From: Alphaproteobacteria bacterium
GTDB taxonomy: Bacteria > Pseudomonadota > Alphaproteobacteria > Geminicoccales > Geminicoccaceae
Length of the DNA: 10,227 nucleotides
Assembly: GCA_026984595.1 (NCBI GenBank)
Contig: JALSRW010000407.1
Span: 1 to 10,227, forward strand
Direction of reading: 5' to 3'
Part shown: positions 1 to 6,201 of the stretch, in pieces
How positions within the stretch are numbered: the first letter of the stretch is position 1
Layout of the letters: the number at the start of each line of letters is the position of its first letter
Position numbers and translations under genes: made by a program
Notes under the pieces: generated by a model
Seen by the model: the letters and a program-made list of their open reading frames with translations, nothing else
What the model was told of the DNA's origin: nothing
Database searches by the model: none

Positions 1-113
1 ATCTCGGCGTCGATCCGTCCGAGCTTCCGCCGCTGCCGCCAGACCGGCCAGAGCAGGAAGATCGTCGTCAGCAGAGCGAGTGCCGAGAATGCGGCGATCT
101 GCCAGGCCAGCAT
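1..113 (-). CDS. N-terminal fragment of a single-pass membrane protein (possibly CcmI-like)
   Basis: A minus-strand frame opens with ATG at 113-111 and stays open for 37 codons to the left edge, so only the N-terminus is present. It starts MLAWQIAAFSALALL, continues as a hydrophobic stretch to about residue 22 (ending FLLWPVW), and is followed by a basic cluster (RQRRK), as expected of an N-terminal membrane anchor with its tail in the cytoplasm. The short helix ending in LLWP plus a run of arginines resembles the start of CcmI, the cytochrome c maturation subunit, but 37 residues cannot settle it. No strong ribosome binding site is visible upstream (GGGGG lies 7 bases before the ATG). It is transcribed divergently from the cupin gene. 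Confidence 0.45.
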   Translation of the reverse strand, partial: MLAWQIAAFSALALLTTIFLLWPVWRQRRKLGRIDAE

Positions 114-280
114 GGAAATACCCCCGCGTTTCGTCCGGGTTCTATTTGGCGCCGGCGGGCGCTCGGGCAAGCGACGCCGTGTCGCGTTCCGCCCGGGCGT
201 GGCAGGGATGCCGCGGAACGACCCGAAATCCCGCCCGGTTCGCGGGCTCCGTGCGAACATGCGGGTCTTTCATGACCAAG

Positions 281-305
281 GTTTCATCTTCGCGTCATCT
301 TCCCG
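281..305 (+). promoter_or_regulatory. 11-bp-period direct repeat, PhoB-box-like
   Basis: Two adjacent 11-base units, TCATCTTCGCG (284-294) and TCATCTTCCCG (295-305), differ at one base. Read one helical turn apart as GTTTCAT-CTTC-GCGTCAT (281-298), they give two 7-mers with 4-bp linkers, which is the architecture of a PhoB box (CTGTCAT-N4-CTGTCAT). Each 7-mer matches the consensus at 5 of 7 positions. A further TCAT lies at 270-273 but is out of phase (14 bp). The site is about 58 bp before the cupin start and could act on either divergent gene. PhoB binding is inference; the repeat itself is plainly visible. Confidence 0.3.
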
Positions 306-342
306 TAGGCGGGCAGGGCGATGTGTCGAGCTTCGCCACCGC

Positions 343-350
343 GAGGAGGT
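343..350 (+). promoter_or_regulatory. Ribosome binding site deciding the cupin start
   Basis: GAGGAGGT is an almost perfect anti-16S match and ends 5 bases before the ATG at 356. It fixes the cupin start here rather than at the in-phase ATG at 80. Confidence 0.85.
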
Positions 351-355
351 CCGGC

Positions 356-910
356 ATGACGGTATCCGGGGCGATCCCTGCGCCGCGGCCGATCGTTCCG
401 AAAGCGATCCGGCTCGAGGACGATGGCCGCATTCCCAACAATCCCCGCCTGCCGCTCCTGGTCTACGAGCGGGTTCTCGATCCGGGGCAGGGGGATCTCG
501 CCGCCGCCTTCGCGGCGCTGTTCGCGGCGAACGGCTGGGGCGGCATCTGGTACGACGGCGTCTTCGCCTTCCCCCATTACCACAGTACCGCCCACGAGGC
601 GCTGGGCATCGCCCGCGGAAGCGCGCGGCTGCGGCTCGGCGGCGACAGGGGGATCCTCCTGGAGGTCGCCGCCGGCGATGCGCTGGTGCTGCCGGCCGGG
701 ACCGGCCACCAGAAGCTGGGCTCGACACCCGATCTGCTGGTGGTCGGTGCCTATCCCCCGGGCCAGAGCTGGGATCTCCTGCACGGCCGACCGGAGGAAC
801 GGCCCCGGGCGCTGGCCCGGATCGCGCGGGTACCGCTGCCGGCGAACGATCCCCTGTTCGGACCCGAGGGACCGCTCCCGCATCTGTGGCGCGATGCCGG
901 CGTCAGATGA
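356..910 (+). CDS. YjlB-family cupin domain protein
   Basis: A 184-residue small cytoplasmic protein with one cupin beta-barrel. Cupin motif 1 is HYHSTAHEALG (residues 74-84) and motif 2 is GDALVLPAGTGH (107-118), giving predicted metal ligands His74, His76, Glu81 and His118. The opening (DDGRIPNNPRLPLLVY, residues 22-37), the GYPPGQSWDL-type stretch (here AYPPGQSWDL) and the tail VPLPANDPLFG match the arrangement of Bacillus YjlB-type cupins, and the length is normal for them. The reaction is unknown in the family; a metal-bound isomerase, dioxygenase or sugar-binding role are all possible. The start is chosen because of the strong ribosome binding site and because family similarity begins about 17 residues in. 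Its last 8 bases overlap the end of the convergent patatin gene. Confidence 0.9.
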   Translation: MTVSGAIPAPRPIVPKAIRLEDDGRIPNNPRLPLLVYERVLDPGQGDLAAAFAALFAANGWGGIWYDGVFAFPHYHSTAHEALGIARGSARLRLGGDRGILLEVAAGDALVLPAGTGHQKLGSTPDLLVVGAYPPGQSWDLLHGRPEERPRALARIARVPLPANDPLFGPEGPLPHLWRDAGVR

Positions 911-2000
911 GATCGAGCACCGCGATTCCCTGCCGCGGTCGACCGCGCCCGCGCCAGCGGGGATCTCGAAGGGCGCGTTGCATGTCCTCGAGCCCGGCCC
1001 GCCAGTGCTCGCCGACGGAGGTGCGGGAGAAATCGAAATCCTTCGACGAGGTCTGGTGCTCCTTGCGGCGGTAGGCGATGCGCAGGAGGGTCAGGGCGCG
1101 GTCACGGCGCAGGGCGGCGAATTCGGCGAATTCGGGCCGCGCGGCAATCTCCGCCGGCAGCAGATCGAGCAGGCGTCCGATGCGGTGGCGCATGGCCTGG
1201 CCCTCGCAGGCCAGCCGGTCGGCGAGCTGGCTGCGGCTGGCGAACCGGATGTCCTTGGTCCGCTCGTCGACATCGAAGATGGTGCGCGGCATCGGCCCTT
1301 CGGCGTTCCAGAGATCGATCTGGAAGATGTGCATGTCCTCTTCCGGGGCCTGCTCGAACACCCAGGTGACCGGCGTGTTGGAGAGGATACCGCCGTCCCA
1401 GTAGGCTTCGCCCGCGATCTCCACCGGCGGGAAGGCCGGCGGCAGGGCGGCACTGGCCATCACATGTTCGGGGCCCAGGTTCTCGCTGGCGCTGTCGAAG
1501 TAGTGGAGCTCGCCGCTGCGCACATTGACCGCACCGAGACTGAGTCGGATCGGGCCATCGTTGACGAGATCGAAATCGACCAGCTCCTCCAGCGTCCGCC
1601 GCAGCGGCTCGGTGTCGTACCAGCTCAGCGCCTGGCGGGTGCCGGCCGGCCAAAGCGCGGGCGGCGGCAGACGCGGGGTGAAGAAGCCGGGAAGGCCGAA
1701 AGCCAGGGCCATGAAGGCGCTGGTCTCGTTGAACACCGCCCGCGCGTCCTCGCCCGGAACCAGGGGCGCGGCCGGCAGGGTGGCGGAGACCCGCTCCCAG
1801 AAGGCGCGCAGCCGCGCCACCCGGTTCTCCGGCCGGTTGCCGGCGATCAGCGCGCCGTTGATCGCCCCGATCGAGATGCCGGCGATCCAGTCGGGCGCAT
1901 GCGCGGCCCCTTCGAGCGCCTCGAAGGCGCCGGCCTGATAGGCGCCCAGCGCCCCGCCGCCCTGCAGCAGGAGGACGCAGCGCTCCCCGGTGGGGCTCAC
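903..2000 (-). CDS. Patatin-like phospholipase/hydrolase with DUF3734-like C-terminal domain
   Basis: A 365-residue serine acyl-hydrolase of the patatin family, predicted cytoplasmic (no signal peptide or membrane helix). The oxyanion-hole loop is QGGGALGAYQAG (13-24), the nucleophile elbow is GISIG with Ser43, and the catalytic aspartate is Asp202 in DGG, so the Ser-Asp dyad is intact. The C-terminal third (about 210-330), rich in charged helices and containing WRAGLEDM, resembles DUF3734, which commonly follows this patatin type. The start is GTG at 2000-1998; its last two bases and the next A form the TGA stop of the upstream MaoC gene (GTGA), pointing to translational coupling. GGAAGG lies 6 bases before the GTG. 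The substrate is unknown: lipid, polyester or acyl-CoA thioester are candidates. It is the last gene of the minus-strand block and overlaps the cupin gene tail to tail. Confidence 0.9.
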   Translation of the reverse strand: MSPTGERCVLLLQGGGALGAYQAGAFEALEGAAHAPDWIAGISIGAINGALIAGNRPENRVARLRAFWERVSATLPAAPLVPGEDARAVFNETSAFMALAFGLPGFFTPRLPPPALWPAGTRQALSWYDTEPLRRTLEELVDFDLVNDGPIRLSLGAVNVRSGELHYFDSASENLGPEHVMASAALPPAFPPVEIAGEAYWDGGILSNTPVTWVFEQAPEEDMHIFQIDLWNAEGPMPRTIFDVDERTKDIRFASRSQLADRLACEGQAMRHRIGRLLDLLPAEIAARPEFAEFAALRRDRALTLLRIAYRRKEHQTSSKDFDFSRTSVGEHWRAGLEDMQRALRDPRWRGRGRPRQGIAVLDLI

Positions 2001-3082
2001 GCGCGGCCTTCCGGGGCGGGCCGGACGGCCGTCCGTCGCGGCATCAGGCCCCAATAGTCGAAATCCAGCAGCACCTCGGGCAGATAGCGGCCCTCCGCGT
2101 TCTTGAGCGGGAAGCTCGATGCCGGGCGGTTCTTGACCGCCACCAAGCGCAGGCGCAGCGCTCCCAGATCCTCGCGGCCGGCGATCTCCGCCTTCTCCAG
2201 CACTTCCGACCAGGCGTAGATCGTATCGCCGGCGACACAAGGGTTGGCATGGGTGCCGGCGTTGATCGCCAGGATGTGCAGCATGTTGCCGAGCCCGTTG
2301 AAGGACAGTGCCCGGGCGATGGAGATCACCACCCCGCCATAGACGATGCAGGCCCCGAGCGGCCCCCGGCGCTCCACATGATCGTTGAAATGGACCCGGG
2401 CGGTGTTCTGGTAGAGGCGGGTGGCGAGCCGGTGCTCGCTTTCCATCACCCCCATGCCGTCGACATGGTCGATCTTCTCGCCGGGCTCGTAATCCTCGAA
2501 GAACCAGGGGGAGCCGGTGACCGCGGGATCGACCCGCACCGGGCCCAGGCCCGGCGGTGGAACGAGCGCCTCGGCGGCCACCGCCGGCGCCAGCGAGGGC
2601 GTGCGGCTGGCGGCGGTGCGGGTCTCCGGATCGCGTTTGCGTACCAGCACCCATCGCACATATTCGAGCACCGGCCGCCGGCCCTGCTTGTAGCCCCGGG
2701 TGCGCACCCAGACGATCCCGGCCTTGCCGCTCGAGGTCTCCCTGAGACCGATCACCTCGGAGCGGGCTTCGAGCGTATCGCCGGGATAGACCAGATCGAG
2801 GAACCGGCCCTCCGCGTAACCGAGATTGGCCACGGCGTTGAGGGAAATGTCCGGCACCGTTTTCCCGAACACCAGATGGAAGGTCAGCAGATCCTCGATC
2901 GGCAAGCCCGGCAGGCCGTTGGCACGGGCGAAAGGGGCGCTGCAATGCTGGGCGAAGCGCGAGCCGGTGAGCGCCAGATAGAGCGCCGCATCGCCCTCGC
3001 CGACGGTGCGCGGCGGGGCGTGCTGGAGCTCCTGGCCGAGGGCGAAATCCTCGAAGAAATTGCCGCCATGGGTCTTGCGCAT
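1997..3082 (-). CDS. MaoC-family hydratase, mesaconyl-C1-CoA (2-methylfumaryl-CoA) hydratase-like
   Basis: A 361-residue double-hotdog MaoC-type enoyl-CoA hydratase. The N-terminal half (about 8-155) opens with NFFEDFALGQ and contains TFHLVFGKTVPDISLNAVAN (67-86). The C-terminal half opens with FFEDYEPGEKI (194-204) and contains YQNTARVHFNDH (224-235), where the hydratase catalytic acid/base residues are expected. These signatures recall the beta-methylmalyl-CoA dehydratase/mesaconyl-C1-CoA hydratase of the ethylmalonyl-CoA pathway, about 340 residues; paralogues with other diacyl-CoA substrates exist, so the substrate is inferred. The ATG at 3082 is preferred over the in-phase ATG at 3139 because GGGGGA sits just upstream and homology begins a few residues in. 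The stop overlaps the patatin GTG start. Its partner enzymes (CoA activation, C-C lyase) are not in the window. Confidence 0.82.
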   Translation of the reverse strand: MRKTHGGNFFEDFALGQELQHAPPRTVGEGDAALYLALTGSRFAQHCSAPFARANGLPGLPIEDLLTFHLVFGKTVPDISLNAVANLGYAEGRFLDLVYPGDTLEARSEVIGLRETSSGKAGIVWVRTRGYKQGRRPVLEYVRWVLVRKRDPETRTAASRTPSLAPAVAAEALVPPPGLGPVRVDPAVTGSPWFFEDYEPGEKIDHVDGMGVMESEHRLATRLYQNTARVHFNDHVERRGPLGACIVYGGVVISIARALSFNGLGNMLHILAINAGTHANPCVAGDTIYAWSEVLEKAEIAGREDLGALRLRLVAVKNRPASSFPLKNAEGRYLPEVLLDFDYWGLMPRRTAVRPAPEGRA

Positions 3083-3202
3083 GGTTCCCCCGTACCGCTG
3101 GTCCGCGCCGTCCGTAGCGCAGCCCGTGCTGCACCGCAAACCCCGGGGCGGTTCGCAGCCGCGGGATCCGCGTCTGCGGCGGGCGCCGGCCTTTCGCGAA
3201 TA
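3083..3202. other. Intercistronic gap (120 bp) containing an imperfect hairpin
   Basis: This is the only sizeable gap in the minus-strand block, whose other junctions overlap. At 3154-3178 two arms, CGCAG-C-CGCGG and CCGCG-T-CTGCG, pair around a GAT loop with one symmetric C/T mismatch (10 base pairs in all). No T-run follows on the minus strand, so it is not a standard intrinsic terminator. It may shape mRNA processing or stability, or mark a separate promoter for the maoC-patatin pair. Confidence 0.4.
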
Positions 3203-3547
3203 TCACCGGCAGCGAGTCTTCGAGGGCTCGTCGATTTCCACTTCGAGGCGGAGGATCAGATAGCTCCAGGACTTGCCGTGGCCGTCGAGATTGAGCGAGC
3301 TGTTGACCCCGCCCTCGAGGGCCCGGTGCATGACGATGTCGAGGCCCAGCAGGTGCGGGACCGGATGGATCTCGACCGGTCCCTGCACGAGGCGGGGAAA
3401 TTCCGCACGGATGCGCTCCGGCGTGATCTGACGCAGCACCGCCGCATAATGCGTCGCATCCTCGACCCATACCGAGACATTGGAAGTGTCCCCCTTGTCG
3501 CCGGCGCGGGCATGGGCGATGTCCCAGAGACGCATGCGCCTGCTCAT
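3203..3547 (-). CDS. AtuA-associated small protein (AtuA-like C-terminal domain as a separate gene)
   Basis: A 114-residue cytoplasmic protein whose signature AHARAGDKGDTSNVSVWV spans about residues 11-28. This is the conserved core of the small domain that accompanies AtuA, fused to its C-terminus in many bacteria and encoded separately in others. Its ATG (3547-3545) overlaps the TGA of the large gene as ATGA, and GGAGGT lies 9 bases upstream inside the large gene's end, so the two are probably translated together and form a complex. A second ATG four codons in (MRLW) is an alternative start. No reaction is established for this family. The residues after about 105 look poorly constrained. 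Confidence 0.88.
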   Translation of the reverse strand: MSRRMRLWDIAHARAGDKGDTSNVSVWVEDATHYAAVLRQITPERIRAEFPRLVQGPVEIHPVPHLLGLDIVMHRALEGGVNSSLNLDGHGKSWSYLILRLEVEIDEPSKTRCR

Positions 3548-4953
3548 GCCTCGAGCACCTCCACCCGGCAGTGCACCGCGTCGCGGGGAACGAAGCACGA
3601 GGCGGTGGACACACTCTCGGCGATGCGACCACGGAAGCCACCGCCCCCGGCCGGGCCGCAGGTGAGCATGGCCTCGGTTTCCCACAGCACCAGTTCCACC
3701 TCCTCGCGCCGCGGCGAACGGCAGGCCACCCGCAGGCGCACATCCTCGGTCCGTACCGGCGCCACGCCGGCCGTGCCGTGCAGCGAATCGACGCCGATCA
3801 GATCGAAGCGCAGCGGACAATGCAGACCATGGATGCGGGTCAGGCGCTCGCGCAGGATTTCGCGGGCCAGTTCGGCCCGGGCCAGGGCGTTGATGCCGGC
3901 GTAGGAAACCCCGGCCTCGCCCAGATAGCCGCCATCGAAGGCGAGGGTGACCTTGAGCCGCTCGGGACGCGGGCGGCCCGCGGCGCCGCGCACCCCCACC
4001 CGGTCGGGGCCGTCCGGCTCGATCACGACTTTCGAGAAATCGGCGATCACGTCCGGGGTGATGTAGGCGGCCGGATCCTGTACCTCGTACAGGAGCTGCT
4101 CCTTGACCGTCTCCGTCGAGACCAGGCCGCCGGCGCGCTCCAGCTTGGTGACCACGGCACTGCCATCGGCCGCCACCTCGGCGATCGGATAGCCGCAGCG
4201 GGCGAGATCGGGGACCTCCTTGCGACCGGGATCGGCGAAGTAGCCGCCGGTGACCTGCATGCCGCATTCGAGCAGATGACCGACCAGGGTGCCGCCGGCG
4301 AGCCTTTCCCAGTCGTGGCTCTCCCAGCCGAAGCGCAGCACCAGCGGCGCCAGGAACAGCGAGGGGTCGGCCACCCGTCCGGTCAGCACCACATCGGCGC
4401 CGGTGGTCAGCGCCGGCAGCAGATGCTCGATGCCGAGGTACGCATTGGCGGCGAGCAGCCGGTTTTCCCTCTCCCCCACCGTGCCGCCTTCCGCGAGCGG
4501 GGTTTCGGGGCCGACCAGGCCGGTGACATCGTCGCCTTCGAGCCAGGCCACGGTGAGCCCCTGCAGACCGAGTTCGCGGGCGATCTCGACCGTCCGCTCG
4601 GCGGCCCGGCGCGGGTTGGCCACTCCCATGTTCGACAGAAGGCGTGTGCCGTGGCGCCGGCAGAGCGGCAGCAGCGTCCGCATGCGGGGCTCGAGCAGGG
4701 GATTGTAGCCGGCCCCCGGGTCCCGCCGGCGGTCGCGATGGCCGAAGGCCATGGTGCGCTCGCCGATGCATTCGAGCACCAGCCAGTCGAGCCCGCCCTC
4801 GGCCACCAGATCGACCGCCGGGCCGAGGCGATCGCTGGAAAAGCCGGCACCGCAACCGATCCGACAGCGGCTTCCCTGTCGATTCTCTCCCTGCAGCCGG
4901 CGCAGCGCCTCCAAGATCCGCCTTCCCCTGCTCCGGACCGTTGTCTCTCCCAT
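3544..4953 (-). CDS. AtuA-family (DUF1446) protein, large subunit
   Basis: A 469-residue cytoplasmic protein of the acyclic terpene utilization AtuA family. Visible signatures are RIGCGAGFSSDR (31-42), LECIGERTMA (60-69), LLSNMGVANP (105-114) and GADVVLTGRVADPS (185-198), all typical of the family core. AtuA was named from terpene (citronellol/geraniol) catabolism genes, but members occur widely beside CoA-ester metabolism and diacid transporters and the reaction is unresolved. The C-terminal AtuA domain is missing here and supplied by the next gene. The ATG at 4953 has only a poorly spaced GAGG directly before it and an in-frame stop (TGA, 4962-4960) just upstream. The first 28 residues are not family-like, so a TTG at codon 14 (after AAGG) is a possible alternative. 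It is divergent from dctP. Confidence 0.85.
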   Translation of the reverse strand: MGETTVRSRGRRILEALRRLQGENRQGSRCRIGCGAGFSSDRLGPAVDLVAEGGLDWLVLECIGERTMAFGHRDRRRDPGAGYNPLLEPRMRTLLPLCRRHGTRLLSNMGVANPRRAAERTVEIARELGLQGLTVAWLEGDDVTGLVGPETPLAEGGTVGERENRLLAANAYLGIEHLLPALTTGADVVLTGRVADPSLFLAPLVLRFGWESHDWERLAGGTLVGHLLECGMQVTGGYFADPGRKEVPDLARCGYPIAEVAADGSAVVTKLERAGGLVSTETVKEQLLYEVQDPAAYITPDVIADFSKVVIEPDGPDRVGVRGAAGRPRPERLKVTLAFDGGYLGEAGVSYAGINALARAELAREILRERLTRIHGLHCPLRFDLIGVDSLHGTAGVAPVRTEDVRLRVACRSPRREEVELVLWETEAMLTCGPAGGGGFRGRIAESVSTASCFVPRDAVHCRVEVLEA

Positions 4954-5022
4954 CCTCGATCAGCGATGGCGCCTTGTCGAGGGCCGCGACCTCCGGCCCC
5001 ACCGGCTCGCGGCAGATCGCTT

Positions 5023-5051
5023 TTGCCATTCGCCGTACAAGCTTCTAGAAA
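5023..5051 (+). promoter_or_regulatory. Candidate sigma70 promoter for dctPQM
   Basis: TTGCCA (5023-5028; 5 of 6 matches to TTGACA) is followed after exactly 17 bases by TAGAAA (5046-5051; 4 of 6 matches to TATAAT). Transcription would start near 5058, leaving a leader of about 72 bases. The -10 element overlaps the palindrome TTCTAGAA (5043-5050), a plausible operator position. This is predicted from sequence only. Confidence 0.5.
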
Positions 5052-5116
5052 AGCAGGAGAGCGACGGTCGGACCACGGGGGCGCATGCTCCGATCGTGTG
5101 CCGCGAACCAGGGAGT

Positions 5117-5121
5117 GGAGG
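5117..5121 (+). promoter_or_regulatory. Ribosome binding site of dctP
   Basis: GGAGG lies 8 bases before the ATG at 5130. It supports this start over the in-phase ATG at 5085, which would put non-signal sequence before the basic signal-peptide n-region. Confidence 0.8.
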
Positions 5122-5129
5122 AAACCGCG

Positions 5130-6125
5130 ATGCGGAAACTGAGCCGTCGACTGTTCCTTTCGGTGGCCTTCGTCGGTGCCATGATGACCGGCATTGCCGG
5201 CGCCAGCGCCGAGATCGTCATCAAGTTCAGCCATGTGGTGTCGCCCACCAATCACCCCAAGGGGGTGGGCGCCGAGCTGTTCGCCAAATGCGTCAACGAG
5301 CGCATGAAGGGCAAGGCGCGTGTCGAGGTCTATCCCAACTCGCAGCTCTACAACGACAACAAGGTGCTGGAGGCGCTGCTCCTGGGCGATGTGCAGATGG
5401 CCGCGCCTTCGCTCTCCAAGTTCGAGCGCTTCACCAAGAAATTCCGGGTCTTCGACCTGCCCTTCCTGTTCGAGGATCTGGCCGCGGTGGACCGCTTCCA
5501 GAAGAGCGAGGTCGGCCAGAAGCTGCTCCACGCCATGGACGACAAGGGCATTCTCGGTCTCGCCTACTGGCACAACGGCATGAAGCAGCTTTCCGCCAAC
5601 AAGCCGCTGCTCTGGCCCGAGGACGCCAAGGGCCTGAAGTTCCGCATCCAGCAGTCGGACGTGCTGCAGGCCCAGTTCGAGGCGCTCGGAGCGGTGCCCC
5701 AGAAGATGGCCTTCTCCGAAGTTTACGGTGCCCTGCAGCAGGGTGTGGTGGACGGCCAGGAGAACACCTGGACCAACATCTACACCAAGAAGTTCTACGA
5801 GGTTCAGGACGGCGTGACCGAATCCAATCACGGTCTGATCGACTATCTGGTGGTGACCAGCAAGGAGTTCTGGGAAGGTCTGCCGGACGACGTGCGCAGC
5901 GGCGTCGAGCAGTGTCTCGACGAGGCCACCGCCGAGGAACAGGCAATGGCGGGCAGGCTCAACGAGGAAGCCAAGGCCAAGATCATCGCCGCCGGCGTCG
6001 AGGTCCGCCAGCTCACCCCGGAGCAGCGCCAGGCCTGGGTCGAGGCGATGCGGCCGGTCTGGGACAAGTTCAAGGGCGATATCGGCAAGGAGGTGATCGA
6101 GGCCGCGCTCGCCGCCAACCAGTAG
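5130..6125 (+). CDS. dctP: TRAP transporter solute-binding protein, DctP family
   Basis: A 331-residue periplasmic binding protein that captures the substrate and hands it to DctQM. The signal peptide is residues 1-27, with probable cleavage after GASA before EIVIKFSHV. Its n-region carries SRRLFLS, close to the twin-arginine consensus, so export by Tat is possible. Family marks are GLKFRIQ (168-174), where Arg172 is the conserved arginine that pairs with the substrate carboxylate, and FSEVYGALQQGVVDGQENTW (195-214). The latter resembles C4-dicarboxylate-specific DctP proteins. The specificity (malate, succinate, fumarate or a branched relative such as mesaconate) cannot be fixed from sequence. 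First gene of dctPQM, with a strong hairpin after its stop. Confidence 0.93.
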   Translation: MRKLSRRLFLSVAFVGAMMTGIAGASAEIVIKFSHVVSPTNHPKGVGAELFAKCVNERMKGKARVEVYPNSQLYNDNKVLEALLLGDVQMAAPSLSKFERFTKKFRVFDLPFLFEDLAAVDRFQKSEVGQKLLHAMDDKGILGLAYWHNGMKQLSANKPLLWPEDAKGLKFRIQQSDVLQAQFEALGAVPQKMAFSEVYGALQQGVVDGQENTWTNIYTKKFYEVQDGVTESNHGLIDYLVVTSKEFWEGLPDDVRSGVEQCLDEATAEEQAMAGRLNEEAKAKIIAAGVEVRQLTPEQRQAWVEAMRPVWDKFKGDIGKEVIEAALAANQ

Positions 6126-6135
6126 GCCGGACAAG

Positions 6136-6174
6136 GGCCGCATCGGCGGCGCGGCCGGCGCTGCCGGTGCGGCC
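6136..6174 (+). other. Long stem-loop between dctP and dctQ
   Basis: The arms at 6136-6152 (GGCCGCATCGGCGGCGC) and 6158-6174 (GCGCTGCCGGTGCGGCC) pair over 17 positions, 15 Watson-Crick and two G-U, around the 5-base loop GGCCG. It begins 10 bases after the dctP stop. No U-tract follows, so it is unlikely to be a simple terminator. The likely role is to stabilise the dctP message or partly reduce readthrough, giving more binding protein than permease. Confidence 0.75.
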
Positions 6175-6201
6175 ACCCCTCAGCAGGGCAGGATCTGGCG
6201 A

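Larger units (their letters stand above)
114..355. other. Divergent intergenic region, 242 bp
   Basis: This noncoding stretch separates the membrane-protein fragment from the cupin gene and must hold promoters for both. I see no clean -35/-10 pair. It holds the direct repeat described at 281-305, a small dyad GGTC-N6-GACC at 264-277, and a short hairpin CCCG-TAGG-CGGG at 303-314. An open frame in phase with the cupin runs back to 80, but it is low-complexity R/A/S-rich sequence and does not look like protein. Confidence 0.5.
4954..5129. promoter_or_regulatory. Divergent control region between the AtuA block and dctPQM
   Basis: This 176-bp region separates the two divergent transcripts and should carry both promoters and any operator. 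Its right half (about 5021-5060) is clearly more AT-rich than the surroundings. It contains a perfect 8-bp palindrome TTCTAGAA at 5043-5050 and a small dyad GGGCCG-N7-CGGCCC at 4981-4999. I found no TGGCAC-N5-TTGC sigma54 element, which often drives dicarboxylate transporter genes. No convincing minus-strand promoter was seen. No regulator gene is adjacent. Confidence 0.5.

Noticed and set aside
80..355. N-terminal extension of the cupin to ATG 80
   Set aside because: Low-complexity translation, overlaps the divergent gene's start, and a near-perfect ribosome site fixes the start at 356.
423..2057. A 544-codon plus-strand open frame through the cupin and patatin genes
   Set aside because: It is out of frame with the cupin and antisense to the patatin, both of which have intact catalytic or metal motifs.
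2001..3743. A long in-phase N-terminal extension of the patatin frame (to 3743)
   Set aside because: The added sequence is an out-of-frame reading of maoC and the AtuA genes; family similarity starts right at the GTG at 2000.
2249..3904. A 551-codon plus-strand open frame opposite maoC and the AtuA genes
   Set aside because: Antisense shadow of three recognised genes, with no coherent domain.
3548..5029. In-phase upstream extension of the small AtuA gene, starting at an ATG at 5029
   Set aside because: The extension is an out-of-frame reading of the large AtuA gene. The ATGA junction and GGAGGT at 3545-3562 mark the real start.
4954..5129. Sigma54 promoter for dctPQM
   Set aside because: No GG-N10-GC element with TGGCAC/TTGC context at proper spacing on the plus strand; the nearest TGGCA (minus strand, about 5024-5028) has the wrong spacing.
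6136..6174. Rho-independent terminator after dctP
   Set aside because: The stem is strong but no T-run follows (CACCCCTCAG), and dctQ follows closely on the same strand. Kept as a stem-loop, not a terminator.
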